DNA of 42,276 bases from Polyangia bacterium (GTDB lineage: Bacteria; Myxococcota_A; Polyangia; Polyangiales; Sandaracinaceae), in contig JAUHXR010000039.1 in NCBI GenBank assembly GCA_030426845.1, positions 1 to 42,276 on the forward strand, read 5' to 3'. Made by a program: the position numbers and the translations under genes. Shown piece by piece: positions 23,036-33,443 of this stretch. Numbering within the stretch: the first letter of the stretch is position 1; each line of letters opens with the position of its first letter. The notes under the pieces were generated by a model. That model searched no databases. It was given only the letters and a program-made list of their open reading frames with translations, and was not told the origin of the DNA.

Positions 23036-24567
23036 CAGTCGACTCTCCAGTAGTGGAACACGCCGAGGCGCGGCATCGAGCCTGCGTTCGGCGGCGGAGG
23101 GGTCCAGGGGCGATCGAAGTTGAGCACGGAGCGGATCCGGATCGAGGTGCAGCGGCCGGGGCCCGCCTCCTCCGGATCGTCGCTGCAGGCGCCGACGCGC
23201 CCCGTGCTCTGGACGAAGATGATCGCGGCGCTGGTGAGGAACACGCGGTTGAAGGCCTGGCGCTGCTCGGCGGTGACCGTGACGGGGGCCGGCAGCATCT
23301 GGTCGGCGCCGGGGATCGCCTCGAGCATCGGGCGCAGCTCCGTGCCCTGACCGCCGCCCTCCAGGAAGCGCAGGTAGTCTTGCACGTTGGTGAACCACGG
23401 GATGGGCGCGAGGGCGCGGGCCGTGTTGATCACCTGAAGGAACTTCGCCGCCTCGGCCGGGTTGGAGCAGAGCGGCTGCTCGGGGATGATCGAGCAGGTG
23501 CGCGCGAGCAGGACCTCCGCGCGTGCCTCGTTGAGGTGGACCTTGCCCGAGCCGTAGACCGTCAGCGTGCGCGAGGTCGGGTCGTCCGGGTCGGGCTCGA
23601 CGAAGGTCGCCCAGAAGTCGTCGCCGACCCCGCGGATGAGGCGCATCTCCTCGAGCGAGTCGAAGGGCGCGTTGCGCGGTCGGTAGGGGTCGCGGAACGA
23701 CTGGTAGATGTCGTCCTCGCCGCCCGCGTTGCTGTCGACCCGGTTCGCGCCCGGGTCGAAGCTCGTGCGCTGGGTGTCGTAGTCCCACCAGTCGATGAGC
23801 GCGCTGATGATGTCGAGGCGGGTCGTGATCTGCCCGTCCCCGTCGCGCCGCTCGAAGAGCGGGTCGTAGGGGCTCGGGGCCTGGTAGCCGCCGGTCATCG
23901 CGAAGACCTGCTGCGCCACGTTGAGGCGCCCCGGGTCGCCGGCCATGTGCAGCGGGTTGCTGAGGTTGAGCTTGCTGTTCTCCGCGAAGGCGACCAGCTC
24001 GCAGGTCGGCATCGCCTGGTTCTCGTCGCCCTCGTCGATGACGACGGGGCCGAGGCCGGTCGACGCGCTGAAGTCGACGCCCGTCAGATCGTGGTTGGCC
24101 TGGGCCGCCTCGTAGTTGCAGAACGGCTCGAGGATCGCGCTCGCGTAGTTCCAGATGGGGAGCTGGGGCGGGTCGCGCTGGAGCATCATCCGGTACGGGA
24201 CCGCCGCCGCCTGCCGGATCGCGGGCTCGTTCGCGATCAGCATGCGGGTGAGGTTGATCCCGCTGCGCGCCATGTACTCGGCCTGAAGCCGGTCGCGCTG
24301 CGTGGTGGCGAGCGCGAACGAGGTGGCCGTCGCCTGGTGCATGTCCGCGAGGACGACCGCGAGGATCGCGATGGTGCTCATCGCGAGGATCAGCGCGACG
24401 CCGCGCTCGCGCTGGCGGGGCCCGCGGCGGCTCGCGGGATCGCGCCGTGACGGATCGCGCCGGTGCCGCCGCGGCGAGGGGCGGCGCTCGCGGGCGCGGG
24501 AGTCGTCCGAGCCGATGAACACCCCGAGGACGCGGGTCTGCGCGCGCATCTGGACGGCGGTGGCCAT
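23035..24567 (-). CDS. gspK: Type II secretion minor pseudopilin GspK
   Basis: The product is 510 residues from ATG 24567, overlapping the gspJ stop as TGATG. After a long leader of about 56 residues, a prepilin-like site RERG-VALILAMSTIAILAVVLADM begins the hydrophobic helix. The large C-terminal domain has TRLDIISALIDWWDYD, PFDSLEEMRLIRGVGDDFW and VYGSGKVHLNEARAEVLLARTC, the helix-hairpin-helix and NxN features of GspK. GspK forms the pseudopilus tip with GspI and GspJ. Like other GspK proteins it lacks Glu at +5. The leader is exceptional: it is very Arg/Pro-rich (RERRPSPRRHRRDPSRRDPASRRGPRQRER), far longer than the usual 6-15 residues. Confidence 0.93.
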   Translation of the reverse strand: MATAVQMRAQTRVLGVFIGSDDSRARERRPSPRRHRRDPSRRDPASRRGPRQRERGVALILAMSTIAILAVVLADMHQATATSFALATTQRDRLQAEYMARSGINLTRMLIANEPAIRQAAAVPYRMMLQRDPPQLPIWNYASAILEPFCNYEAAQANHDLTGVDFSASTGLGPVVIDEGDENQAMPTCELVAFAENSKLNLSNPLHMAGDPGRLNVAQQVFAMTGGYQAPSPYDPLFERRDGDGQITTRLDIISALIDWWDYDTQRTSFDPGANRVDSNAGGEDDIYQSFRDPYRPRNAPFDSLEEMRLIRGVGDDFWATFVEPDPDDPTSRTLTVYGSGKVHLNEARAEVLLARTCSIIPEQPLCSNPAEAAKFLQVINTARALAPIPWFTNVQDYLRFLEGGGQGTELRPMLEAIPGADQMLPAPVTVTAEQRQAFNRVFLTSAAIIFVQSTGRVGACSDDPEEAGPGRCTSIRIRSVLNFDRPWTPPPPNAGSMPRLGVFHYWRVD

Positions 24568-25295
24568 CAGTTGTTGTAGACCGCGTGGTTGACCGCCCAC
24601 GTGATCATCGGCGTGGCGCGGGTCCCGTAGACGCGCTCGCGGCTGACCGCGCGCTCGTCGGGGACGGTGAGGAAGATCTTCACCTGCGTCGGCAGGCGGT
24701 TCGGCTGATGGGTGAGCTCGCGGGTGTCCCAGCTGTCGGTCCACTGGCCCGTGACGTGATCGAAGTACTCCATCTCGAGGTCGAGGACGTCCTCCACCAG
24801 GATCTGGGTGACCCCGCCGGTCTGCGGGTCGTCGTCGATGCGGTTCTGCTCGCGTCGCACGAGCACCCGCATGTCGCGGTCCTCGGGGTGGTCGGTGATG
24901 AAGTAGCTGATCTCGTTCTGGTCGGACTCGTGCGCGTCGCGGTAGAGGCGCCGGTGGCTGAAGCTCGTGAAGTCGAGCCGGTGCGCGCGCCCGCTGCGGC
25001 CGCCGATGAAGCAGGTGTTCATCGTCTGCAAGGCCGGGTTCGGGTTCACGTGGATCGACACGTAGGCCATCGAGATCTCGCTGACCATGCGCTCGAGCGC
25101 GACGCGGATGACGTGGCTGCGATCGGCCTGCTCCTCGATGCGGCGCTTGTTGCGCATCGTCTGGGAGAAGCCACCGAACGTGACGATCGAGACGAGGCCG
25201 AGGATCGTCACCGCGACGAGCACCTCGACCAGGGTCATCCCGCGCCGCGCCTTGCCGGGCCGCAGCTCCTCGATCGGCTCGGTCGGCGCGCCCAT
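24567..25295 (-). CDS. gspJ: Type II secretion minor pseudopilin GspJ
   Basis: The product is 242 residues; ATG 25295 overlaps the gspI stop by one base (TGATG). A 19-residue leader ends in RRG and is followed by MTLVEVLVAVTILGLVSIVTFGGF, the prepilin cleavage and methylation site with Glu5. The soluble domain contains the GspJ-type RVALERMVSEISMAYVSIHVNPNP and later ILVEDVLDLEMEYFDHVTGQWTDSW segments. GspJ joins GspI and GspK at the tip of the pseudopilus. The +1 residue is Met rather than the common Phe. Confidence 0.94.
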   Translation of the reverse strand: MGAPTEPIEELRPGKARRGMTLVEVLVAVTILGLVSIVTFGGFSQTMRNKRRIEEQADRSHVIRVALERMVSEISMAYVSIHVNPNPALQTMNTCFIGGRSGRAHRLDFTSFSHRRLYRDAHESDQNEISYFITDHPEDRDMRVLVRREQNRIDDDPQTGGVTQILVEDVLDLEMEYFDHVTGQWTDSWDTRELTHQPNRLPTQVKIFLTVPDERAVSRERVYGTRATPMITWAVNHAVYNN

Positions 25296-25978
25296 CAGTT
25301 CCCTCCCGGCGTGGGGAGCTGGATCTGCGGAGGCGTCCTGGTCTGGGTCGGGTCCGTGACCCCCTGGGTCGGATCCGGGTTCTGGTTGCTCTGGTCCATC
25401 ACCAGGTACTGCACGACGTTGAAGTGCCGCTCGCTCTCGCCCTCGCCCCAGTACACGGTGACGACGGCGCGGCGGACCTGCTCCTCGATCGCGGGGCGGA
25501 TCACGGGGAACGCGTACTCGACCGCCATCGCGCCGATCGCGTCACCCCCCGCCGCGCCGGTGAGCGCGTTCTCGATGTCCATCCCGCTCGCCTGGTCGCC
25601 CTCGTGGTCGCCGCCGAGCCCGGCCGCGGCCAGCGGGTCCTCGCCGTCGAGGTCCACCGTGTCGGGGAGCTCGACGCGCTCGACCGACCACTCGCAGCGG
25701 AAGCCGTCCTGCTCGGCGCCCTCGCAGCAGCCGTCCTCGCCGTCCGCGCCGACCGCGGGGAAGCCCTCCTGGAGCATCTGCTCCTCGACCTCGCCCATCT
25801 TGCAGCGCGCGAGGAGGGTCGCGACGCTCATCTGCCGCGCGCGCCCGCCGGCGCGGATCGCGCCCGCCTCGGAGCCGAAGATCGCGACCAGCGACAGGCC
25901 GAGGATCGCCACCGCGACCATCACCTCGAGGAGGGTGAAGCCGCCGATGAGCGTGCGCTTCCGGGACGGATCGCTCAT
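25295..25978 (-). CDS. gspI: Type II secretion minor pseudopilin GspI
   Basis: The product is 227 residues. ATG 25978 overlaps the gspH stop as ATGA. The leader IGG precedes FTLLEVMVAVAILGLSLVAIFG, a standard cleavage site with Phe+1 and Glu+5. The segment ARQMSVATLLARCKMGEVEEQML is typical of GspI. It is longer than usual (most are 120-150) because of an acidic Gly/Ala-rich loop (about 75-140) and a Gln/Pro/Thr-rich tail. GspI nucleates the GspI-J-K tip complex. Confidence 0.9.
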   Translation of the reverse strand: MSDPSRKRTLIGGFTLLEVMVAVAILGLSLVAIFGSEAGAIRAGGRARQMSVATLLARCKMGEVEEQMLQEGFPAVGADGEDGCCEGAEQDGFRCEWSVERVELPDTVDLDGEDPLAAAGLGGDHEGDQASGMDIENALTGAAGGDAIGAMAVEYAFPVIRPAIEEQVRRAVVTVYWGEGESERHFNVVQYLVMDQSNQNPDPTQGVTDPTQTRTPPQIQLPTPGGN

Positions 25979-26718
25979 CGGTCGTCGACCTCCGAGCGCT
26001 GCCGGCCCGTGCCGTCGTCGAGCATCTCGTCCGGCTCGTAGGCGAAGTCGTAGACCCGGCCGCGCCCGGTGAGCGGGTGGATCTCGACCGAGTACACCCG
26101 GTCGGAGTCGTCGGCGACCTGCACGATCGCGTGCTCGGTCTGGCCCCCCGGCCAGTAGTAGATGTCGCCCGTGCCCTCCTCGATCGGATCCGGGTCGTGC
26201 GGGACGATCAGCTTGAGGATCGTGACGCCCGAGGCGAGCGGGCGGGCCGCGTAGCGACGGCCCGGGATCGCGGAGAAGGGCGAGGCGCCGAACGACGGGT
26301 TGAGGGTGTCCTCGAGCCGCGACTCGGCCGCGGCCCAGGGATCGACCGCGGTGGCGTCGCCGTCGCCCTCTTCGACCTCCTGCCGGATCGCGTCGTCGAC
26401 CCGCGCGAGGACCATGCGCCCGTGCGCCTCCTCGAAGCTCATCTGCCCGGTCTCGAAGTCGAAGTGCAGGCGGACGGTCGTGTTCTGGGCGATCGCGCGG
26501 CCGTAGGCGAAGCGCGAGGCGGCCGAGACGGTCATCGCCGCGCTGCGGAGGTTGGCGCGGGTGATCGCGCCGAGGGAGTAGGTGATGCCGGTGGCCGCGA
26601 TCGCGACGATGATCACCACGATCATGATCTCGATCAGGGTCATCCCCGCGCGCGCGCGGCGCCGCCCGGCGGGGCGCCGCGGCGTCGAACGAGGAGTGAC
26701 TCGGATCGAGGGGGGCAT
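25975..26718 (-). CDS. gspH: Type II secretion minor pseudopilin GspH
   Basis: The product is 247 residues from ATG 26718, 4 nt after the gspG stop. A 25-residue Arg-rich leader ends at RARAG, then MTLIEIMIVVIIVAIAATGITYSLG with Glu+5. The C-terminal domain contains ASRFAYGRAIAQNTTVRLHFDFETGQMSFE, a GspH/FimT-type beta region. GspH connects the tip complex to the GspG shaft. The end of the protein is charged (QRSEVDDR). Confidence 0.9.
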   Translation of the reverse strand: MPPSIRVTPRSTPRRPAGRRRARAGMTLIEIMIVVIIVAIAATGITYSLGAITRANLRSAAMTVSAASRFAYGRAIAQNTTVRLHFDFETGQMSFEEAHGRMVLARVDDAIRQEVEEGDGDATAVDPWAAAESRLEDTLNPSFGASPFSAIPGRRYAARPLASGVTILKLIVPHDPDPIEEGTGDIYYWPGGQTEHAIVQVADDSDRVYSVEIHPLTGRGRVYDFAYEPDEMLDDGTGRQRSEVDDR

Positions 26719-26722
26719 GGGA

Positions 26723-27142
26723 CTACTGGATGTCGTCCTCGGTGCCCATCTCGCCGTCGGGGCCGGCGCTGGTCACCAGGACGTCGTCGCCCTCGCAGTC
26801 GATCGCGAAGCCGTTGTCCCAGGCGTCGGTCGTGCGGCGCGTGCTGTCGAGGTACCCGCCGCCGGTGAGGTCGTCCATGTTCGGGCACTCGCCCGGGTTC
26901 TCGCTGACGAACATCACGGCCGCGCTCCGCACCGACTGCGCGTCGGTGCGGGTGCTGTCCACGCGCGCCTGGTTGAGGCGCGGCAGGACCGCGACGCCGA
27001 CCGCGGTCGCGATGAGCGCCATGATGATGACGACGATCATGATCTCGACGAGCGTCATGCCCTCCTGCCGCCGGCGGCGGAGGCGCCGGAGGCGCTGTCG
27101 GATCGGGGTCTCGGGGCTGCTCTGGGTGAGGGTCTCGGTCAC
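26723..27142 (-). CDS. gspG: Type II secretion major pseudopilin GspG
   Basis: GTG 27142 with a GAGGA site upstream gives 139 residues. A 28-residue leader rich in Arg ends in QEG, then MTLVEIMIVVIIMALIATAVGVAVLPRLNQAR, an N-terminal helix with Glu+5. The small C-terminal domain has a Cys pair (ECPN, DCEG) and ends TSAGPDGEMGTEDDIQ, where the Asp/Glu residues match the calcium-binding loop of GspG. GspG polymerises into the pseudopilus that acts as a piston or screw for secretion. It lies 41 bp after the GspG-like gene. Confidence 0.95.
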   Translation of the reverse strand: MTETLTQSSPETPIRQRLRRLRRRRQEGMTLVEIMIVVIIMALIATAVGVAVLPRLNQARVDSTRTDAQSVRSAAVMFVSENPGECPNMDDLTGGGYLDSTRRTTDAWDNGFAIDCEGDDVLVTSAGPDGEMGTEDDIQ

Positions 27143-27183
27143 TGGGTCCTCGTTCGGCCTGGATCGGGTTTCGGGTGCGCGGT

Positions 27184-27612
27184 TCACTGTAGGTTGTCGT
27201 CTTCGAGGAACGAGCCGCTCGGGCCCGCGCTCATCACGTCGACGCCTTCGGGGTCGTAGCGGCCCGGGCACGTCACCCAGAACGCCTGGCCCCACCCGTC
27301 GACGGGGATGTGCCGCAAGTAGCGTTGCCCGCTGCGCGGCGGGTGCAGCAGCTCGCGGAGGTTGTGCGGGCAGCGCCCGAGGTCGGCCCGGAAGGCGGCG
27401 ACGGCCCGCTTGATCTCGGCGATCGCGGCCCGCGTCTCGCGCACCCGCTGACGCTGCTCGGCCGAGCGCGCGACGAAGAGCAGCGCGAGCCCGAGCGCGG
27501 CCGCGACGAGCATGAGCTTCCACCGCCGGCCGCGGACCAGGTCGCGCAGCCAGGCCCCTCGCCGCTCCCAGGGCAGGGTGATGGAGCTCCCGAACCGTCG
27601 TCGCTTGGCCAC
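27184..27612 (-). CDS. GspG-like membrane protein without prepilin cleavage site
   Basis: The product is 142 residues from GTG 27612, 21 bp after gspF and 41 bp before gspG. A basic cytoplasmic N-terminus (MAKRRRFGSSITLPWERRGAWLRDLVRGRRWK) leads into a single hydrophobic helix (LMLVAAALGLALLFVARSA, about 33-51). No G-(F/M)-T-L-x-E motif occurs, so GspO should not process it. The periplasmic part matches GspG next door: RAVAAFRADLGRCPHNLREL, YLRHIPVDGWGQAFWVTCPG, and VMSAGPSGSFLEDDNLQ, with the same Cys pair, Gly-Trp-x-x-x-Phe and SAGP-DD ending. It may be a non-polymerising cap, initiator or regulator of the pseudopilus (inference). The alternative is a degenerate gspG duplicate. Confidence 0.85.
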   Translation of the reverse strand: MAKRRRFGSSITLPWERRGAWLRDLVRGRRWKLMLVAAALGLALLFVARSAEQRQRVRETRAAIAEIKRAVAAFRADLGRCPHNLRELLHPPRSGQRYLRHIPVDGWGQAFWVTCPGRYDPEGVDVMSAGPSGSFLEDDNLQ

Positions 27613-27633
27613 TGACCATCGTCCCTGCGCGCA

Positions 27634-28860
27634 TCATCCAGCCACGAACTCGTTGATGCGCATGAGCGGCATCAGGATCGCGAAGGCGATCCCGCCGCTC
27701 ATCCCGCCCATCACCACGATGAGCATCGGCTCGAGGAGCGAGGTCATCGTCTGGACCTTGGCCTCGACCTGGGTGTCGTAGCTCTCGGCGACGTTCTCCA
27801 GCATCTCCTCGAGCTGCCCCGAGCGCTCGCCGACCGCGATCATGTGGATGACGATCGGGGGCAGGCGTTTGCTCCGCTTGAGCGGCGCCGCGATCGACTC
27901 GCCCTCGCGGATGGAGGTCCGCGCGTCCTCGATCACGCGCATCAGCTCGGTGTTCTCGAGCACGTTGCGGGTGATCTCCATCGCGCGGAGCAGCGGCACG
28001 CCGCTCTTGAGCAGCGTCGACAGGGTGCGCGCGAAGCGCGAGACCGCGACCATCACGTTGAGCTGCCCGAAGAGCGGCACGTCGAGGATGAAGCGGTCCC
28101 AGCGCTCGCGGCCCTGCTCGGTGTTCTTCCAGCGCCGAAAGCCGAAGTAGCCGGCGGTCCCGAGGCCGAGGATCAGCCACCAGTAGCCGCTGACGATGTC
28201 GCTGACGAAGATGAGCAGCTGCGTGTACCAGGGCAGCGCCTGCTCGAAGTCCTCGAAGATCGCGGTGACCTTCGGGACCACGACGATCATCATGATCCCG
28301 ACCGTCGCGACGCCCATCAGGAGCATGAACGCCGGGTAGGCGAGGGCGCTCGTGACCTTGTTCTTGAGCTTCGCCTGGTTCTCGAGGAACTCGGCGAGGC
28401 GCGCGAGGACGGCCTCGAGGGTGCCCGACGCCTCGCCCGCGGCGACCATGTTCACGAAGAGCGGCTTGAAGATGTCGGGGTGCGCGCCGAGGGCGTCCGC
28501 GAAGCTCGTGCCTTCGTTGACCTTGTCCCGCGTCTGCGTGAACGCGGCCTTCATCTCGGGCTTCTCCATCTGGTCGATGAGCGCGGTGAGTGACTCGACC
28601 AGGGGCACGCCGCTCTTGAGGAGCGTGGCGAGCTGGCGGGTAGCGAGCGCGACGTCGAGGTCGGAGACGCGGCGGAAGTAGCGACCGAAGTCGACGTTGC
28701 GGGCCTTGGCGACGCGGGCCTCCGCCTCCTCCATCACCTTGGTGACGAGGATCCCCTCCTTGCGCAGGAGCGCGCGGAGCGCCTTGGGGTTGTCCGCGTC
28801 GCGGACGCCCTTCTGCTCCTTGCCGGAGGTGCTGATGCCCTGCCACTCGTAGACCGCCAT
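27634..28860 (-). CDS. gspF: Type II secretion inner-membrane platform protein GspF
   Basis: The product is 408 residues from ATG 28860, 3 nt after the gspE stop. The N-terminus YEWQGISTSGKEQKGVRDADNPKALRALLRKEGI is diagnostic. Two homologous GspF helical domains each begin TRQLATLLKSGVPL / ARTLSTLLKSGVPL and contain EGTSFADAL and EGESIAAPL loops. Membrane helices occur near 172-195, 222-242 and 372-398, the last being LEPMLIVVMGGMSGGIAFAILMPL. GspF receives movement from GspE and drives pseudopilin assembly. Confidence 0.97.
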   Translation of the reverse strand: MAVYEWQGISTSGKEQKGVRDADNPKALRALLRKEGILVTKVMEEAEARVAKARNVDFGRYFRRVSDLDVALATRQLATLLKSGVPLVESLTALIDQMEKPEMKAAFTQTRDKVNEGTSFADALGAHPDIFKPLFVNMVAAGEASGTLEAVLARLAEFLENQAKLKNKVTSALAYPAFMLLMGVATVGIMMIVVVPKVTAIFEDFEQALPWYTQLLIFVSDIVSGYWWLILGLGTAGYFGFRRWKNTEQGRERWDRFILDVPLFGQLNVMVAVSRFARTLSTLLKSGVPLLRAMEITRNVLENTELMRVIEDARTSIREGESIAAPLKRSKRLPPIVIHMIAVGERSGQLEEMLENVAESYDTQVEAKVQTMTSLLEPMLIVVMGGMSGGIAFAILMPLMRINEFVAG

Positions 28861-28863
28861 GGC

Positions 28864-30860
<1,997 letters not shown>

Positions 30861-30864
<4 letters not shown>

Positions 30865-33428
30865 TCTTCCTGCTGGGTCTGGTCCGGCTCCGGGGCGCTG
30901 GTGTCCACGATGGCCTCGGCGCCGCCGCTCTCATCGCCCTCGGGGCCGATGATCAGCACGCCGCCCTCGCTCTCGCCGCTCTCGAACGGCGCGGCGCCGA
31001 CCGGCGGACGCGGGACGTGCTCCGGCGGCGGCCGAGCCCGCATCTCGTCCATCATCCGCTGCTCCTCCTCGAGCGACTCGATGGTGTTGAGCATCTCGCC
31101 GACGAGCCCGCGCGTGCGCGAGTAGTCGGTGGGCGGCGTGTAGCCCTGATCCGCGAACACGAAGTAGCGGTCGATGAACTCCTGACGCTCCCGCATCTTC
31201 CGCTCGAAGATCGCCCGCAGGTCGCTCGGGTTGCGGATGACGTAGGGCGTCATGAACAGGATGAGGTTGGTCTTCTGCGTCTGCGTGCTCTGCCGACGGA
31301 AGAGCACCCCGAGCAGCGGGATGTCGCCGAGGATCGGGATCTTGTCCTCGCTGGTGGAGACGCGGTCCCGCATCAGGCCGCCGATCACGACGGTCTGCTG
31401 ATCGCGGACGACCACCTGGGTCTTCGCGATGCGCTGGTTGATCGGGACGACGCCGAGGGTGCCCTGGGCCTCGCCGGCCTCGCTGATCTCCTCCTCGATC
31501 TCCATCCGGATCTCGCCCGCGTCGTTGATGTGCGGGGTCACCCGGATGGTGGTGCCGACGTTCTGCCGCTGGACGCCGCCGCCGAAGCCTCCGGCGAGGC
31601 CGCTCAGGCCCGCGAGGCCCGCGAGGCCCGCCGCGCCGGCGCCCCCCTGACCCGCCGCGCCGGCGAGGCTCGCGAGCGGGTTCGCGCCGCCGCCGCCGAG
31701 GCCGAAGCCCGAGGTCTGCAGCGGCACGTTGGCGCCGACCGTGATCTCGGCCTGGACGTTGTCCATCGCGATGATGTGCGGGGTGGACAGGACGTTGACG
31801 TCGCCGGACGACGCGACCGCGTTGAGCACCACGCCGAAGCTCGGGATGGAGAAGCCGATGAGCTGCGACGCCTCGGGGATCTCCGGACCGCGCACGCCGA
31901 CCGCGAGGCCAGTGAGGACGTCCGGGCTGATCGTCGGGGTCGCGGTGCGGCCGGCCTCGAAGCCGAAGATGCTCAGCGCGCCGTCCTCGGGCGCGTTGGG
32001 CACGCCGCCGTGGAACGCGAGGCCGAGGCTCGAGCTGCGCTGGACGCTCAGCTCCATGATCACCGCCTCGATGAACACCTGGCGCGGCGCCTGATCGAGG
32101 CGCTGGATGACCCGGCGCAACGAGATGTAGTCGTGGAGCGAGCTGGTGATCAGGAGCGAGTTGGTGGGCTTGTGCGCCTGGACCGCGATCTGCCCCTGGA
32201 ACGAGCCCGGGCCGCCGCCCGACGCGGCCGCCGGCGCCTTGGTCTTGCTCGCGGCGCGCGAGCCGCTGCTGCCGCCGCCGATGAGGCCTTGCAGCGTCGT
32301 CGCCATCTCCTCGGAGTCGGCGTACTGCAGCGCGTGCACGTGGATGCTGCCCTCGCCCTCCACCGGCACGTCGAGCGCGCGGATGACCTCGAGGATGCGG
32401 AGGTAGGCGCGCTCCGTCGCGAGGATGATGAGCGAGTTGGTGCGCTCGTCCGGGAGGATGTTGGTGATGCGGCTCTCGCCCGAGCGCGAGCCGACGGTGG
32501 TCGACGTGCCGGCCCCCGCCTGGGCTCCCGCCGCCTGGGCCGCGGCCGGGCGGCGCGGGGTCGCGGCGCGGACCTTGGTGTTGCCGGTGGACGCGCCCGT
32601 GCCCGAGCTGGGGAAGATCTCCTGCAGGCGCGTCGCGAGCTCGCTCGCGTTCGCGTAGTGGATCGGCTCGATCCAGATCTGCTCGCCCGTCCGCGGGACG
32701 TCGATCTCCTGGAGGATCCGCAGCATCCGCCGGATGTTCGAGCCCGTGTCCGTGATGATGATCGTGTTGGTCGGCGCGTAGGCGGTGATGTTGCCCTCGC
32801 GCGACTTGAAGCGCGCGAGCAGGGTGGCCACGTCCTCGGCCGACACGTTGCGGACGCGGTGCATCCGCGTGAGGTAGCGGTCGTCGCGCGGGGTGGCCTG
32901 GCCGTCGGTGTAGACGGGGAGGGGGTTCGCGTCGGCGCCCGCCGACTCGACGATCTTCAGGTAGCGGCCGGACGGCACGATCGTCATGCCGTTGAGCTGC
33001 AGGATCGAGAGGAACGCGCGGTAGGCCTCGGCCGCGGTGACCGGGGCCTCCGAGGCGACGGTGGCCTTGATGGCGCGGGCCTTGCCCGGGAGGATGAAGC
33101 GCTTGCCCGTGATGCGGCTGATCATCCGCACGAGGTCCGGCAGGTCGGCGTCCTCGAGGGTGAAGTCGACCCGCGCGCCGGGCGGCGTGCGCCGGCCCGG
33201 GCGGCCCTCCAGGCCGGTGCGGAACGGGCGCAGCTTGCCGGCCGGGGTGGGCGAGTCGCCGTCCTCGGTCGCGGGCTGCGCGGTCACGCGCGGGGTCGTC
33301 CGACCGCGGGGCTGGACCTGCGGCGTCGGCGGCTGAGCGCCGGTCCGCGAGGACACCGCGACGCCCAGGACGCAGAGCATCGTGGACGCGCTGGTCAGCA
33401 GGATCGGGATGGCGAAACGTAGCCTCAC
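30861..33428 (-). CDS. gspD: Type II secretion outer-membrane secretin GspD
   Basis: The product is 855 residues from GTG 33428 with GGAA upstream. The signal peptide ends near residue 31. A Pro/Thr-rich linker leads to N0 (about 85-165, VDFTLEDADLPDLVRMISRITGKRFILPG), then N1 (about 180-245), N2 and N3, each ending in repeated IIITDTGSNIRRML, LIILATERAYLRIL and LLITSSLHDYISLRRVI segments. N2 and N3 carry Ala/Ser/Gly-rich loops. The secretin core ends VVIGGLMRDRVSTSEDKIPILGDIPLLGVLFRR. An unusual Ala/Gly/Leu repeat (LAGLAGLSGLAGG) sits before NVGTTIRVTP, in the gate region. A long acidic C-terminus follows. GspD forms the outer-membrane exit channel. Confidence 0.97.
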
Positions 33429-33443
33429 GTGGGAGTTCCTTCG

